In this document: positions 43,601 to 50,868 of the stretch, piece by piece
How positions within the stretch are numbered: position 1 is the first letter of the stretch
Layout: the number at the start of each line of letters is the position of its first letter
From: Phyllostachys edulis
Taxonomy: Eukaryota; Streptophyta; Magnoliopsida; Poales; Poaceae
Length of the DNA: 64,000 nucleotides
Assembly (NCBI GenBank): GCA_036346405.1
Contig: CM070548.1
Coordinates: 64,380,877-64,444,876 of the forward strand
Direction of reading: 5' to 3'
The notes under the pieces: model-generated
Seen by the model: the letters and a program-made list of their open reading frames with translations, nothing else
What the model was told of the DNA's origin: nothing
The model's database searches: none
Position numbers and translations under genes: made by a program

Positions 43601-45290
43601 TTCCATTACCTTGGATCCCTTTGTTGATCTAGTAATGACCGCAACGTTCTTTCTTGGCTCCTGTTTCTCAAGACCAACTTTCAGACCTTCTGAGTGTATA
43701 CTTGTTATTGGCAAGACAATCCTCGACACAGCAACATTACTTTCACCATTATCAGTTGACACCACATGCTTTGGTGCAAGAACCTTCCTCTCCAGAGTTT
43801 CACGGTTGAGCCCATGTTTACTACTTGTGTCTGTGGCACATGGGAACTCCCCATCAACATATTTCTTTTGATCAGTGCTAGATCCTTCCTCCTGTTGAAT
43901 ATTTTGCAACCCTGTTATCTGAGAAAACAAAGGATTAAATGTCAAGTACCCTAGCCCGTGAGGGTCTTGGCATTTCTTCTCATCTGATGAGCTCACTCCA
44001 GTAGAAGGTTCAAAACTAGAGCTTGGTGCGCTAGCCACTGGATCTTCAGAAATAACTGCAGGTAATTTATCTTCCTGGCTGGTATGGTCCAGAGTGTTGT
44101 CATCACTCCTTTCTTCCAGTGTGGCTTCAGTCTGGTGCATCGCTTCCTGAGCCTTCAGACGTCTGGCCGTCTTGTAATATTCTTCAAAAAACGCCTTCTT
44201 TTGTGCAACTAAACCAGGCAGCGTTAGTTTGCTTAGCTCCTCTTGACGTCTGTTATGTGCAAATACTGACCTTTTTTCCCATGACAAGGATTCTGCAGCA
44301 AACCTACCAAATGATACTGAACCATGATCAAGTACCATTTGTTGAACTGATGCATCCTGAACACCAGACAGAGAGCAAAATTAGGAACTCAGGAAATCCA
44401 ATTTATTAAAACAACATGCAACAATGATACACTAAATATTACAAATATTTGCCAACATCTAGTCATCTCAAAGCAACAAACTACAGAAATAACATCCGAG
44501 CTGCATGCATCACATCGTACTCACATCTCAAATATTTGCCAACCACATTACGATATTCAGGAACAATTTGACCTTGGGAGCAAGGATACAAATCTCGGAA
44601 TCGGAGAAAAACTCGTCCGGCGGCCGGTAACGGTAATCGGAAAAAAAACTGGTCAAAATTCGAAAATGAAAAATTGAATTGAGGATGTTTTAAACCCGGT
44701 AACCGGAAAAACCGCTACCAAAACCATTTTTTTTGGGGGACTTGCTCATACAAAAAATGTTGGGACTTGCTCATACAATAATTTAAGTATATTTAGCTCA
44801 TACAATAGGTAATCTAGCACAAAAAAAGCATACACTAACCTAGGAAGTGTATTATGCAGTCATAAATTTAAATTTAGATTTGAAAAAATTCGGACGGTTT
44901 TTTCCCTCCTGGTTCCCACCGGTTTTCCCGGTAACCGCCGGTTTTTTTCCTTGCTTGGGAGCACCAGATGTAGAATAAAATTAGGAATTCAGGAAATCAA
45001 ATTTATTTGAACAACACACAACAATAAAAAAAAATACAAACCATTATGTAGCCTTGTCAAAACAAGAAGAAGCTACAGAAACAAGATCCAGGCAGCATCA
45101 TCTATGTCAGATCATGTTCACATCTCAAATATTCGCCAACCACATTACAATATGCAGGAATTATTTAACGTGAGGAATGATTAAATGAGTGATTAAAGAA
45201 AGCTGAACATACTGTCTCTGTGCAGTGGTCGTTGTGAGGCAAATCTGAGTATGACCATCCACTGAATCGCTGCCCAACTTCAGCAGCCAT
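22587..45290 (-). CDS. WVD2-like / TPX2-family microtubule-associated protein (9 coding exons)
   Basis: The model is a minus-strand join: 45290-45213, 44356-43610, 42811-42359, 42056-41998, 41916-41833, 41747-41672, 41503-41420, 22781-22696, 22626-22587. All introns are GT-AG and all phases agree, giving 568 codons plus TAA. The N-terminus MAAEVGQRFSGWSYSD leads into SVSFGRFAAESLSWEKRSVF and KKAFFEEYYKTARRLKA (residues about 38-95). These are hallmarks of the plant WVD2-like 7-type TPX2 family, which binds cortical microtubules. The rest is Ser/Lys-rich and probably disordered, with DPFHKRAEMKLRALSDMM near residue 300. I see no clear canonical TPX2 KLEEK motif. Intron 7 is 18.6 kb because of Gypsy R. 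No in-frame stop is seen. The last two exons are the least certain, because they rest on phase agreement across the insertion. Confidence 0.8.
22696..22781 (-). CDS. WVD2-like gene, coding exon 8 (beyond the inserted retroelement)
   Basis: 86 bp, acceptor tgtgcag|GTAATC, donor CCAAG|GTATGC. It encodes VISSHAGGLSSSVRNNL and GLPLSKSKP plus two bases. Phase 0 at its start matches the end of exon 7, although 18.6 kb now separates them. Confidence 0.7.
22976..23711 (+). mobile_element. Gypsy R 5' LTR
   Basis: Begins tgtcatgtggggaaagacc and ends ...gtcgtgaca. Without the MITE at 23231-23501 and its TSD it is about 457 bp, matching the 3' LTR. A TATA-like tttataagg is near 23205. Confidence 0.88.
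23231..23501. mobile_element. hAT MITE with 8-bp TSD in Gypsy R 5' LTR
   Basis: 271 bp with terminal inverted repeats caggggcgga and tccgcccgtg, flanked by exact direct repeats gttattgc (23223-23230, 23502-23509). The 3' LTR has an uninterrupted gctattgc at the same place, so this is a filled/empty-site pair. The terminal sequence fits hAT-superfamily MITEs. Confidence 0.95.
23715..23730 (+). other. Gypsy R primer-binding site
   Basis: ttagtatcagagtcat follows the 5' LTR closely. It resembles tggtatcagagc (initiator tRNA-Met) with changes. Confidence 0.65.
23747..24480 (+). pseudogene. Gypsy R gag (internally deleted)
   Basis: The N-terminal ORF from ATG 23747 is coiled-coil-like (IVAMQLVAIVKKLEMLDEVK) and stops at 23962. 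Gag resumes in another frame (24055-24300) with LSEEQKVQLITVGLQGML and MEVAMSLAQAYELC. It ends with the zinc knuckle CYNCDEKFSPQHRCK near 24420-24465. Most of the capsid core is missing between 23965 and 24050 compared with the usual gag, so it is an internal deletion derivative. Confidence 0.82.
24310..24954 (+). pseudogene. Gypsy R protease region
   Basis: 214-codon open frame. After the CCHC knuckle comes the retropepsin-like motif TTLLDSGSTHNFI (about 24630-24670), followed by IDYHTIPLDGFDILLGVKWL (about 24805-24870), typical of chromovirus proteases. The active-site DSG is intact. The frame stops at 24952, just before reverse transcriptase. Confidence 0.88.
25049..25990 (+). pseudogene. 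Gypsy R reverse transcriptase (frameshifted, with tandem duplication)
   Basis: Motifs: YRALNAKTVKDKFPIPVVEE (about 25225), GSKFFTKLD (about 25300), a frameshift, then HQVRMHPLDVEKMSFRTHQG (about 25350-25405). The catalytic region reads LVFFDDNLIYSS (about 25510) in place of the usual FxDDILIYS. Downstream, a segment of about 115 bp is repeated in tandem (about 25605-25717 and 25724-25843). The frame is then cut by Copia B at 25987 and resumes with RNase H at 38349. Confidence 0.85.
25605..25843 (+). repeat. Tandem duplication of about 115-120 bp inside Gypsy R RT
   Basis: The block from cctcaagcggagcaagtg to gccaattcccaaaacc is present twice in a row, with small differences (the second copy has an extra catgtcat stretch). 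It encodes the FFLKRSKCFFG region, so the repeat post-dates selection on the protein. Confidence 0.88.
25987..26739 (+). mobile_element. Copia B 5' LTR, first part
   Basis: Matches 36805-37559 of the 3' LTR and then diverges abruptly after atacgcaaa, where Copia C sequence begins. Confidence 0.88.
26740..27639 (-). pseudogene. Copia C reverse transcriptase and RNase H
   Basis: RT segment 27637-27317: MQPPPGYSVPDGLVCRLRRS, YGLKQAPRAWFERF and the catalytic LLYVDDMIITGDD (both Asp intact). The RNase H segment at 27210-26847, in two frames, has LNHLVGSLVYLGITRP, LRYLRGTISRRLFF and YSDATWASDHSDR. It ends near 26740 without the usual end of RNase H and without a 3' LTR. Confidence 0.86.
27640..28438 (-). 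pseudogene. Copia C integrase C-terminal tail and RT start
   Basis: Begins ISRDVTFDESRPYYP, the usual integrase tail, followed by a Pro/Ser-rich linker (about 28370-28090) and RT entry (RYDLCDRRTIEPPG). Low-complexity Ser-Pro runs are normal for this linker and are not a separate gene. Confidence 0.78.
28439..29615 (-). pseudogene. Copia C protease C-terminus and integrase
   Basis: The 343-codon frame at 29615-28584 starts within the protease/linker. It contains the HYWLGHIGSSRL and CMGCKLGKQLQLPYPSS zinc-binding region (about 29240-29120). The core has LIHSDVWGPAPF, FRADSAGEYIS and NGVAERKHRHLLE, so all three catalytic acids are present. After a frameshift near 28730 it continues to about 28500. 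It is the best preserved part of the element. Confidence 0.88.
29616..30539 (-). pseudogene. Copia C gag, C-terminal part, and start of protease
   Basis: 30159-29896 reads SPREFLTHLHPEYEVARSEL and PLPSILEALAAIRAKEARL, a typical Copia Gag block. A further frame follows to about 29616, with no clear zinc knuckle left. The gene is broken by shifts and GC-rich drift. Confidence 0.72.
30540..31411 (-). pseudogene. Copia C leader and gag N-terminus
   Basis: About 650 bp of GC-rich leader separates the LTR from gag. Gag begins at about 30731 (MAPSETSSAGTVSVPKPPVT) and continues FNGVNYREFIQHMRIHLRGQ, the standard Gag start of Copia elements. Frameshifts follow within 200 bp, after which the frame reappears at 30159-29896. 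Confidence 0.75.
31412..31533 (-). mobile_element. Copia C 5' LTR (122 bp)
   Basis: On the minus strand it runs from TGTTAGAGATATATATATG to ...CTTCCAACA and is followed directly by TGGTATCAGA at 31411-31402, a primer-binding site. TG/CA ends fit, and the LTR is unusually short. Confidence 0.82.
31534..31881 (+). mobile_element. Copia B 5' LTR, last part
   Basis: Resumes at the point equivalent to about 37999 in the 3' LTR (cattggtgctagcaca block) and ends ...gtatcccttta. About 440 bp of LTR middle present in the 3' copy is missing here. Confidence 0.85.
31883..31895 (+). other. Copia B primer-binding site
   Basis: tggtatcaaagcc follows the 5' LTR. One base differs from the usual initiator tRNA-Met complement. 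Confidence 0.8.
31896..33118 (+). other. Copia B leader and heavily degraded gag start
   Basis: 1.2 kb, A/T-rich, with no frame of supported identity. It is the position of the untranslated leader and the Gag N-terminus. Confidence 0.5.
33119..33986 (+). pseudogene. Copia B gag and protease (degenerate)
   Basis: Gag segments appear in several frames: HCNDAVDVHCLMLATMNYEL near 33190-33250, then SIKKSSDHVMMVQ near 33575-33610. A knuckle remnant CYHYHETEYWKRNC (about 33684-33725) has its second Cys changed to His. The protease motif reads WVFDTRSVANIC near 33825-33860, with Gly of DTG/DSG replaced by Arg, so it is expected to be inactive. Multiple stops precede 33549. Confidence 0.8.
33987..35110 (+). 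pseudogene. Copia B integrase
   Basis: Segment 33993-34241 has YYVPALSKSIIFASCLG. After a stop come the zinc-binding HCRLGHINEKRM and CESCLLSKMTKTPF (about 34240-34375). The core has LVHTDVCGPM (first Asp), YIRSDRGGEYL (second Asp, about 34605-34635) and, beyond a stop at 34681, NGVSERRN (Glu). Further stops follow at 34735 and 34807. The catalytic triad is recognisable but the frame is broken. Confidence 0.85.
35111..35900 (+). pseudogene. Copia B reverse transcriptase
   Basis: From 35131: RRSNRSRQLPIRYG, EEAMIGPDSESWLEAIRSEI and a stop near 35384. In 35549-35869: MDVKMAFLNGNLSEDVYM, IHGLKQASRSWNIRFDEV and the catalytic LYVDDILLVGND (about 35800-35835, both Asp intact). Stop at 35867. Frames are joined only by indels. 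Confidence 0.86.
35901..36800 (+). pseudogene. Copia B RNase H
   Basis: Pieces of the RNase H domain: MYVMLFTRPDVSYAI near 36138-36180 and GAMSWNYSKQGTVADSTTKA with EAMWISKFIYELG (36390-36525). The terminal piece includes NIADPLTKPL near 36695-36725. Several stops are seen. The 3' LTR starts at 36805 after the purine-rich tagtaggagac. Confidence 0.8.
36805..38343 (+). mobile_element. Copia B 3' LTR (1539 bp, complete)
   Basis: Begins tgttggtgatatgccc and ends ...tatctcttta, followed by tcaac and the resumed Gypsy R RNase H frame. It provides the reference for the damaged 5' LTR. Confidence 0.88.
38344..38860 (+). pseudogene. Gypsy R RNase H (after Copia B)
   Basis: Resumes right after the Copia B TSD. 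It has FVVECDASGSRFGAVLHQG (about 38399-38455), GPLAFFSKTIAPRHAKLAAY and WRPYLWGRSFLVRIDHYSL, then a stop at 38630, and TIPQYAWVSKLLGFDFQV in the next stretch. This is Ty3/Gypsy-type RNase H with connection domain. Confidence 0.86.
39391..40098. mobile_element. 708-bp TIR element with 10-bp TSD in Gypsy R integrase
   Basis: Flanked by tggcaagaat at 39381-39390 and 40099-40108. Excising it restores the integrase sequence. Its ends are inverted: gcttattaaggca at the left and tgccttaataagc at the right. The interior is GC-rich, with a tandem minisatellite at about 39480-39790. The TSD of 9-10 bp suggests a Mutator-like MITE, but the family is inferred. Confidence 0.85.
39480..39790. repeat. GC-rich minisatellite, about 51-bp unit
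   Basis: Units built on gcgacgtggatccggcg and ggaggtggaggcg recur about four to six times with increasing divergence. The long open frames on both strands here are by-products of the repeat. Confidence 0.8.
40473..40808 (+). pseudogene. Gypsy R integrase C-terminal tail
   Basis: 111-codon frame: LKFNVGDWVLL-like start (KFNVGDWVLLRL), FFGPYKVLSHIGTIAYRLEL, LHDVFHVSQLKLFRGDPP. This is the standard GPY/F-type integrase tail of chromoviruses. I do not see a clear chromodomain after it. The PPT and 3' LTR follow at 40900. Confidence 0.87.
40900..40915 (+). other. Gypsy R polypurine tract
   Basis: aaaaggaagggagaga lies immediately before the TG of the 3' LTR. Confidence 0.85.
40916..41357 (+). 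mobile_element. Gypsy R 3' LTR (442 bp)
   Basis: Begins tgttatgtggggaaagacc. It is highly similar to the 5' LTR but lacks the MITE. It ends ...gtcatgaga, where the 5' copy has gtgaca, followed by TSD acaac at 41358-41362. Confidence 0.9.
41420..41503 (-). CDS. WVD2-like gene, coding exon 7
   Basis: 84 bp, acceptor ttgtgcag|AAGTCA, donor AGAAAG|GTTGGA, phase 0 to 0. It encodes 28 residues including GSNPVGGRNVAPKHTVN. Its donor lies 62 bp from the 3' LTR of Gypsy R. Confidence 0.75.
41672..41747 (-). CDS. WVD2-like gene, coding exon 6
   Basis: 76 bp, acceptor ttgtgcag|AAGTAG, donor GTCAAG|GTAAAA. It encodes SSSDNLRPYKTAKAPNISNG and ends in phase 0. Confidence 0.78.
41833..41916 (-). CDS. WVD2-like gene, coding exon 5
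   Basis: 84 bp, acceptor gtcag|GAAGCA, donor GCAAG|GTCTAC. It encodes KQLSTPAASDENNRS and RISAPPSA with split Arg codons at both ends. Confidence 0.75.
41998..42056 (-). CDS. WVD2-like gene, coding exon 4 (59 bp)
   Basis: Acceptor ggcag|GTCACA, donor AAAAG|GTCTTT. It encodes VTSKRAAGLTSVCNGLQNK plus two bases of a split Arg codon completed by exon 5. Two other GT sites inside (after 22 and 33 bp) would give wrong phase or a shorter exon. Confidence 0.65.
42099..42140. repeat. Direct repeat copy 1 flanking exon 4
   Basis: A 42-bp stretch starting tttcaataacattcttct recurs at 41946-41988 with about four mismatches, 153 bp away. The two copies lie in the introns on either side of exon 4 of the WVD2-like gene. 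Confidence 0.8.
42359..42811 (-). CDS. WVD2-like gene, coding exon 3
   Basis: 151 codons, acceptor acttcag|GACACA, donor GCTCAG|GTAGGG. Basic and Ser-rich, with KRAEMKLRALSDMMNAGRA and a repeated SASYQHADRAMTS / SSYQNADRVATSS motif, which suggests an internal duplication. Confidence 0.85.
42904..43147. mobile_element. hAT-type MITE, diverged (intron 2)
   Basis: About 244 bp, A/T- and ccggtt-rich, with weak termini (ctaggga... / ...tccttg). It is flanked by an imperfect 8-bp duplication, ggaatagg and ggaataac. Its accgg-rich interior resembles the better preserved copy at 44581-44953. Confidence 0.5.
43610..44356 (-). CDS. WVD2-like gene, coding exon 2
   Basis: 249 codons, acceptor ttcag|GATGCA, donor CCAAG|GTAATG. 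It holds the conserved SVSFGRF...SLSWEKRS block and the KKAFFEEYYKTARR helix, followed by an acidic, Ser-rich linker. Confidence 0.88.
44581..44953. mobile_element. hAT-type MITE (intron 1) with 8-bp TSD
   Basis: 373 bp, termini caagga... and ...tccttg, flanked by perfect direct repeats cttgggag (44573-44580, 44954-44961). No coding capacity. It contains ggtaaccgg/ccggttttcccgg motifs. An 8-bp TSD is typical of hAT elements. Confidence 0.82.
45213..45290 (-). CDS. WVD2-like gene, coding exon 1
   Basis: 26 codons from ATG at 45290, ending in phase 0 at donor ACA|GTATGT. A different frame is open longer here but lacks a family match. This frame gives MAAEVGQRFSGWSYSD, like the GWS start of related proteins. 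Confidence 0.8.
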
Positions 45291-45375
45291 TGTGCTTCTG
45301 TTCTTATAATCACCTGGCCAGCCTCAGCAGAATAGAATCCACAGACATAATCCTCAATGCTGCCTCTCCAATCTA

Positions 45376-46260
45376 TCTGCAGCGTTAAATATACCAACGG
45401 ATAAGCACATTGCCAACATTTGTGCCTCTGGGGAAAATATGTGATTCCCACACCATAGGTTCAGGATGAAGAAACGGCCAGCCAATCCTTCTAAGCAAAA
45501 GTTCTAAAAAAAAAAAAATCCTTGGAACCAAACAGAAAAAAAAAACCCATAGGAACAACACTTGGAAAAATTTAGAGGAAACAAAGAACACGTATCTATG
45601 AGAAACAAACAAACAAACCGCACAATCTTGTTTGGCTATACGGCGTAGGATTCAGCACCTAAACTTGAAAATTTGGCTTCTCAGCCCAAATCGCTTGGAA
45701 CTCACACTTGAGCCCCATAATTTTTTTTTGGGTAGAATGCTTTGTAACGAGATAAGTGATTAGAAACAAAAATAACCAAGAAATGGTGGTTTCTTGGAAG
45801 GAAACTGGAAACATCAACTCTAACACGAACGAGTCTAAATCCACACTAGCGAAACGCATCCAGCAACTGCGAAAGAACGCAACGACGAAACAGACAGAGA
45901 TACGGTGAATGAATCCTTGGAAGCAAACAGCGCCCGTACCTCGAAGACGACTCGCCGAACCATCAAATCGCGGCGGCGCCCACGCAAGCATCAGCAAGAA
46001 ACCAAGAAACACCCAACGCGGAGGAAAAGCAAAGTAGCTAGCCAAGACCAGCCAAACACGAATCCCCGAATCTAATCTAACCACGGCACCGCACCCGCAC
46101 CAAAAAAACTCACAAGAACCGGAGAGCGTACTACAAGGGACGACGAATCAAGAAACCCACCGGCTAAAAAAAAACAGCCAGCCTCCCACGACGATAAAGA
46201 GCCGAAAAATTAGACGTTGGGACCTCACCTACTCGCGCAGTCGCGCTCTTCGCGAAGAAA
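45376..46260 (-). other. Likely 5' UTR exons and leader intron of the WVD2-like gene
   Basis: Upstream of the ATG the minus strand has acceptor gctgcag|ATAGAT (exon start 45376) and, in GC-rich DNA, donor GAGTAG|GTGAGG ending a probable first exon at 46229. The leader intron would be about 850 bp. The transcription start is not resolved and should lie near or above 46260; I see no certain TATA box. Confidence 0.45.
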
Positions 46261-46330
46261 CGGAGCAAATCTAGTACTGGTAGGAATTAGTAATCGGCGT
46301 TCTTTAGTGCGGCGGCGTTGGTGAATCGGG

Positions 46331-46814
46331 AGGGAGCGCTGCTGCCAACGGCCGGGAGGAGAAGTAAATGTGAAAGAGATAGAAAAATGGAATCAGAACA
46401 AACGGTGGGTGGAAACGTTCGAATTAAAGGTGGCTGCTTGAGCTTGACGCCGGTCTGCGTGGGCAGAATTCTTTGGGCTTCTGGTTCCAGAATTTTTTTT
46501 AAAAAAACTTATTGGGTTTCTCCTCCTCGAGGCCCGTGTTGGTTTTGTGTGTGGCCGGTTTGGTTTTGTCTTGGCTTTGAAGCCTGTCGCTTCTGTTCGG
46601 AGCTTGGAGTTTGGATCTAGGGCCTGTTTGGTTTGGTGTACATGCGAGCCGAAGTTTGCCAAGCAAAATTTTAGTTGCTTGTTCAGATTTGGTCCCTGTT
46701 TAGTTTGATGCCAAATATTGACAAGATTCCGTTCACATTGTCTCTATAGTTTATTTTTGTTGCCAAACTTTGCCAAAATCCGGACGACCAATTTGGTCTC
46801 CCCGATTTTGATAA
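46331..46814. other. Upstream flank of the WVD2-like gene and MITE-like DNA
   Basis: No gene. 46331-46500 is probable promoter DNA of the minus-strand WVD2-like gene. From about 46622 (gcctgtttggtttggtg) the sequence has the look of a grass MITE or hAT/Harbinger end, and it seems to continue beyond the LTR at 50637 (ccaaattttttgcttgg). Confidence 0.4.
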
Positions 46815-49800
46815 TGCGGCCGGATCCCGGGATCGCATGACCTATCGCCGCGCTAGTCCCATGGTCTATAGCTAGCACATACAATCAATATCATTGCATC
46901 ACATCTATACACGGAATTGAATAAAACAATACTTAGATGTTATTAAGCAGTCTTACAAACGGGGCCATAAGGGTCGGATACATTAAACAAAGTCTGCAGC
47001 GGAAGATAAAATATAGTTTCCACGTGGTTTGTTATAGCCCAACAGGCAACCAATTGGGGTTTGTGCCCTAGTATTCGAACTCTTGGTCATCTCCAAATCC
47101 AGCGACATAGAAGTAACCTGTTACCAGATCTTCTTCAACTGGTAAATTTTTAACAAGCAAAGTAAGTACTTTCGTACTCCATAAGACTTTTGCAAATGCT
47201 ATTAACTACATGCATGTCCATTCAATGGAAGGTTATATAGTCTAGTTGCATAAAGCAAAGTTCCAGTTTAAATATGGTAATAGTAATTTCCAACCAACTG
47301 TTGTAAAAAGCATGAATCTAAACAAAAGTAAGTACATAACAAGTAATGATATCAATAATACTTTGAAAGGGTACTATCCAAAGTACCTACGCTAGTATGG
47401 TAGCACAAGTCCGTTAGTGCACCATATATGATGTATCCCAATGAGTTTGAAATAATTTTTCTTAAACTTGTTTCTAAAACCAAAATCTAACAAAGTGTGG
47501 CCTTTCTTTGCAATGCCTATGATCAGGGGCACGTCTATTCGATATTTGATATATCACTCTACAGATGGTGTACAATTTTACCCACATGGTGTACAAAGCT
47601 TATTCTGTCCGTCCGACACACATCATGATAGCGTGCGACTAAGATGTTTATAACAAGTCTTTTACAATACCTCGCCCTAACATCAACTCGTTCAATGATC
47701 CCTCAAAGCATGGATGCCCTTTACTATCACAATGAGGTGTAAATCATTGTGTTGGACAACTTTGCATCCAGGTTGCAAGTGTGCCCTCAGACATGGACGC
47801 ATGTTACCATCGTCCGCACACCAAAATAAACCTATACCTATAGCTTGTGGGTTAATTTAATACTAGAACTTAGTAAATTATTGAGCCATATCCTCCCCAC
47901 GAGATCATGTGGTTGTACAATATGTGTTTGGATCAATGACACTTGAGTTCGGTCCTTAAGCGACCCGTACGAGACTAACACTGACCCCGAATCCACACTA
48001 ACTTGCCACTCGCCCAAGTCAAAATCATTTTTTTTACATTTTTCCAACATAGATTTTCCATAATTTTTTCTAAGTCCAAAATGTTTCACAAACAATTTTC
48101 CAAATGTCTCGTCCCTATTCTAGTATTTTCCACAAATTTTCTACTAAGCATTTATTGTCTAAATTAGACTAACTCCCACTAGTTAATTCTAGTAAATGGG
48201 TAAGTGATCCTTGGGTGACAATGGCAGGGATTTTCAATGACAAGGAGGTTTCATTTCAATATTTGGCAATATTTGAGCCCTATGCGAGAATATAACAATT
48301 TTATTTAAATTAAGCATGCAAAAAATAATTTATAATGAACACAGCATAGCATTTGAAAATTGGGATCAATATGATCAAAGGGAGTGCTTGTATTGCTCAT
48401 CGAATGCTTGGCATTGTTCTGGCTCAGCATTGAAGGTACCCGGTGTATCGTTTTCTATACAGGAGAAAGCCAAATAACATAAATAAATCCAAAATAAATT
48501 CAAAAAAATATAAAAATTCAAAATTTTAGTACTGGAAGAAATATACGATTTTATAAAAAATTTAGAAACAAGAACGACATCAATCGGAGTTCGTATGAGG
48601 GAGAACATATCATCAGAAGTTTTGTCATGAGAGAAAATCAAAGAAAAAAGAGAGAGAAACTACTGTGCTAGGGTTTTAATTTGATTTTGTATTTCCTTTT
48701 CTAAAGGAAAATATTGGGGGAAAGGTTGTATGGGGGACAGGTGGGGTCTACTGGTTAGATTTTTATTATATTAATTTGGGCTACCAAGTGGGGCCATGAT
48801 GTTAGTGACAGAGACTTTAAAACCGGTTTAAATTAGAATTTTAATTAACTTAATGAGTTGGGCCCACATGTCAATGACTAATTATATCTAACTATTGTCA
48901 TTAGCGTAAATTAAACAGTACTCTTATGGGCCCGCTGGTTAGTGAGAACGAACAGAGGGGGCAGGGGAGGTGGCATTTGGCTTAGCGAGCATGCCGATGG
49001 TGAGGGAGGGGCGGAGGAGCATGAGCTACTAGCAAAATGGGATGTTGGTGTCATGGGGAGTCGAACGGTGGCGACGCTGGTGCTCGAGGCTCACCGAAGC
49101 ATTGCTGGGGGCGAGGAACAGAGGCAGCAGTGTTGAGCTACCGTGATGGGCATGGTTCTGGAGTGAAAGAAACTGGGAGTGGGGCTAACACGTAGCTTTA
49201 GGAGGTTGTTGCGACACAAGAGTGGTAGGCACGGTTCTGGAGTGAAAGAAACTGGGCGTGGGGCAAGCACTTAGCTTTAGGAGGTTGTTGTGACACAAGA
49301 GTGGCAGGCTCGGGGACCAAGGGTCGTTGGAGTGGTGTTGGCGATGAAGAAAAGCGGTGGCGATGCTGACAATGCGAACCACGGTGGGGTGCAATATTAA
49401 GTAGCACAAAATGATCCTGGGACTACTGGGAGCTCACTAATGAGGTTAATGACGGCCAAGTGATGAGCGGCAGCCGCGGCGGCGACACAACTCCTTGATG
49501 GTGGGATGCTAAAACTAAGCAGCGCATAAGAATATGGGGGCCATGGGAATGGATAAAATACAGTCGGAGTGGACGTAGGATCACCGGAGTGGTGGCAATA
49601 GAGAGGGCGATGATGGTGGCTAGAAGTGAGCAAGACAGGATGTGCACGGTGACGCGCTGTAGGGAAAGTCCTCGAGGATGGTGACACAAAATGATGCAGT
49701 TGGCAAAAATGGAACTCATCGAAAGTGTTGGGAACATGAGCAACTTGCGGGGGAGCTCGGTAGAGTGTGTCCGCTAGAGCCGAGAACGTTTATCATGTTC

Positions 49801-50636
49801 CATCCAAACCACGACACTAAAGAGGGAACTACTATGGAGGAAATTGTGAGGCGAAGTTGGGTGAGGAGAAGTGCGAGTTCGGTGCACACTATTTATAGTC
49901 AGAGCGGAGGGGCTCGGCTTCTGTGCAAAGAGGGTGCAGGAAAGGTTCCAACACTCAAGCAGCCGAGGGGGCAATACCACTTTGAAAAGGAGGCAATTCG
50001 AGAGGGGGTAAGGAGGTGGGAATGAGGCAAGAGCTCAGGGGAGGAAAAGGTGGCCGGGCTGGTGTGGTGGTGAAAAAGATAGGCATAGAGAGACTGGCGT
50101 GCGTGTGTGTGTGCTGCGGCAAGGAAAAGAAGGTCATGACGAGGTGGGGTGCGCGAGAGGAAGAGGTGGGCACACATTCACTTCAGGAAAAAGAGGACAA
50201 AGGCGCATCAATGGCGATCATGGCGCAACTGGGAAAAGAGAGGAGACATGGAGGAAAGAGGAGGGGGAGGGAAGCATGCTCGTTGAAATGGAAAAGAAGG
50301 GCTTGTCACGTTGGGGAAAAGACGAGAGGGAGCTCGCTATAGCGAATTTTAATATTGATTTTTGATTTTAGGAAATTGCATAAATAGATTTTGAGCTATT
50401 AAAAATAGCAAATGAACTCCAAAAATCCTGAGAAAATTCACAAAGGTAATTTAAATATTAAAAATCCTAATAAAATATTTTAAGACTTTGAAATTGTTTT
50501 AATAAACCAACAAAAATCTTTTTAGGCTCGTAAAAGTAGGTAAAACATTTTACAGTTATAGAAAAATCCTAAAACAAATTAGATAATACTAAAATAAATG
50601 TTTTTAGCTAGATAATAAAATTTGAGGTTGTTACAT
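46815..50636 (-). mobile_element. Long Gypsy-type LTR (about 3.8 kb), probably solo
   Basis: On the minus strand it starts TGTAACAACCTCAAATTTTA at 50636 and runs left to about 46815. The exact CA end and TSD are not resolved (the right flank is tatgc, the left is near aatgc). It shares blocks with 12407-16059 in the same order, for example gtaca.tttacccaca near 47575 and caatatgatcaaagg near 48367. No retroviral domain occurs inside. ORFs at 48942-50365 lack known motifs and are purine-rich. Confidence 0.68.
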
Positions 50637-50868
50637 ATGCCAAATTTTTTGCTTGGCTTGTCTATGCTATTTTGGTAATTTGTTTTGTTTTCTTTATTGG
50701 GCTGGACTAGGGAAGTTTGCGCTAGTGATAACAATTTACCAGGCCAAATTTGGCCCATAATGGAATGTGATTTGGGTCATGTTGCTTTTGGTTCTAGCTC
50801 TGACTTCAGCACTAAAAAATAAGATGGCAAAGCTGATTATTGAATGATTTAGCCTACATTGTATGCTA
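50637..50868. other. Flank between LTR and MULE; no gene seen
   Basis: A/T-rich with ccaaattt- and ttggc-type words like those left of 46815, so the LTR probably landed in a small non-coding element. Confidence 0.4.

Noticed and set aside
45659..46084. A 141-residue minus-strand hydrophobic frame upstream of the WVD2-like ATG
   Set aside because: It falls in the probable leader intron and has no relation to the gene family; likely chance.
48942..50365. Overlapping open frames suggesting a gene on either strand
   Set aside because: Biased composition, no motifs, no splice pattern, and located inside a long LTR.
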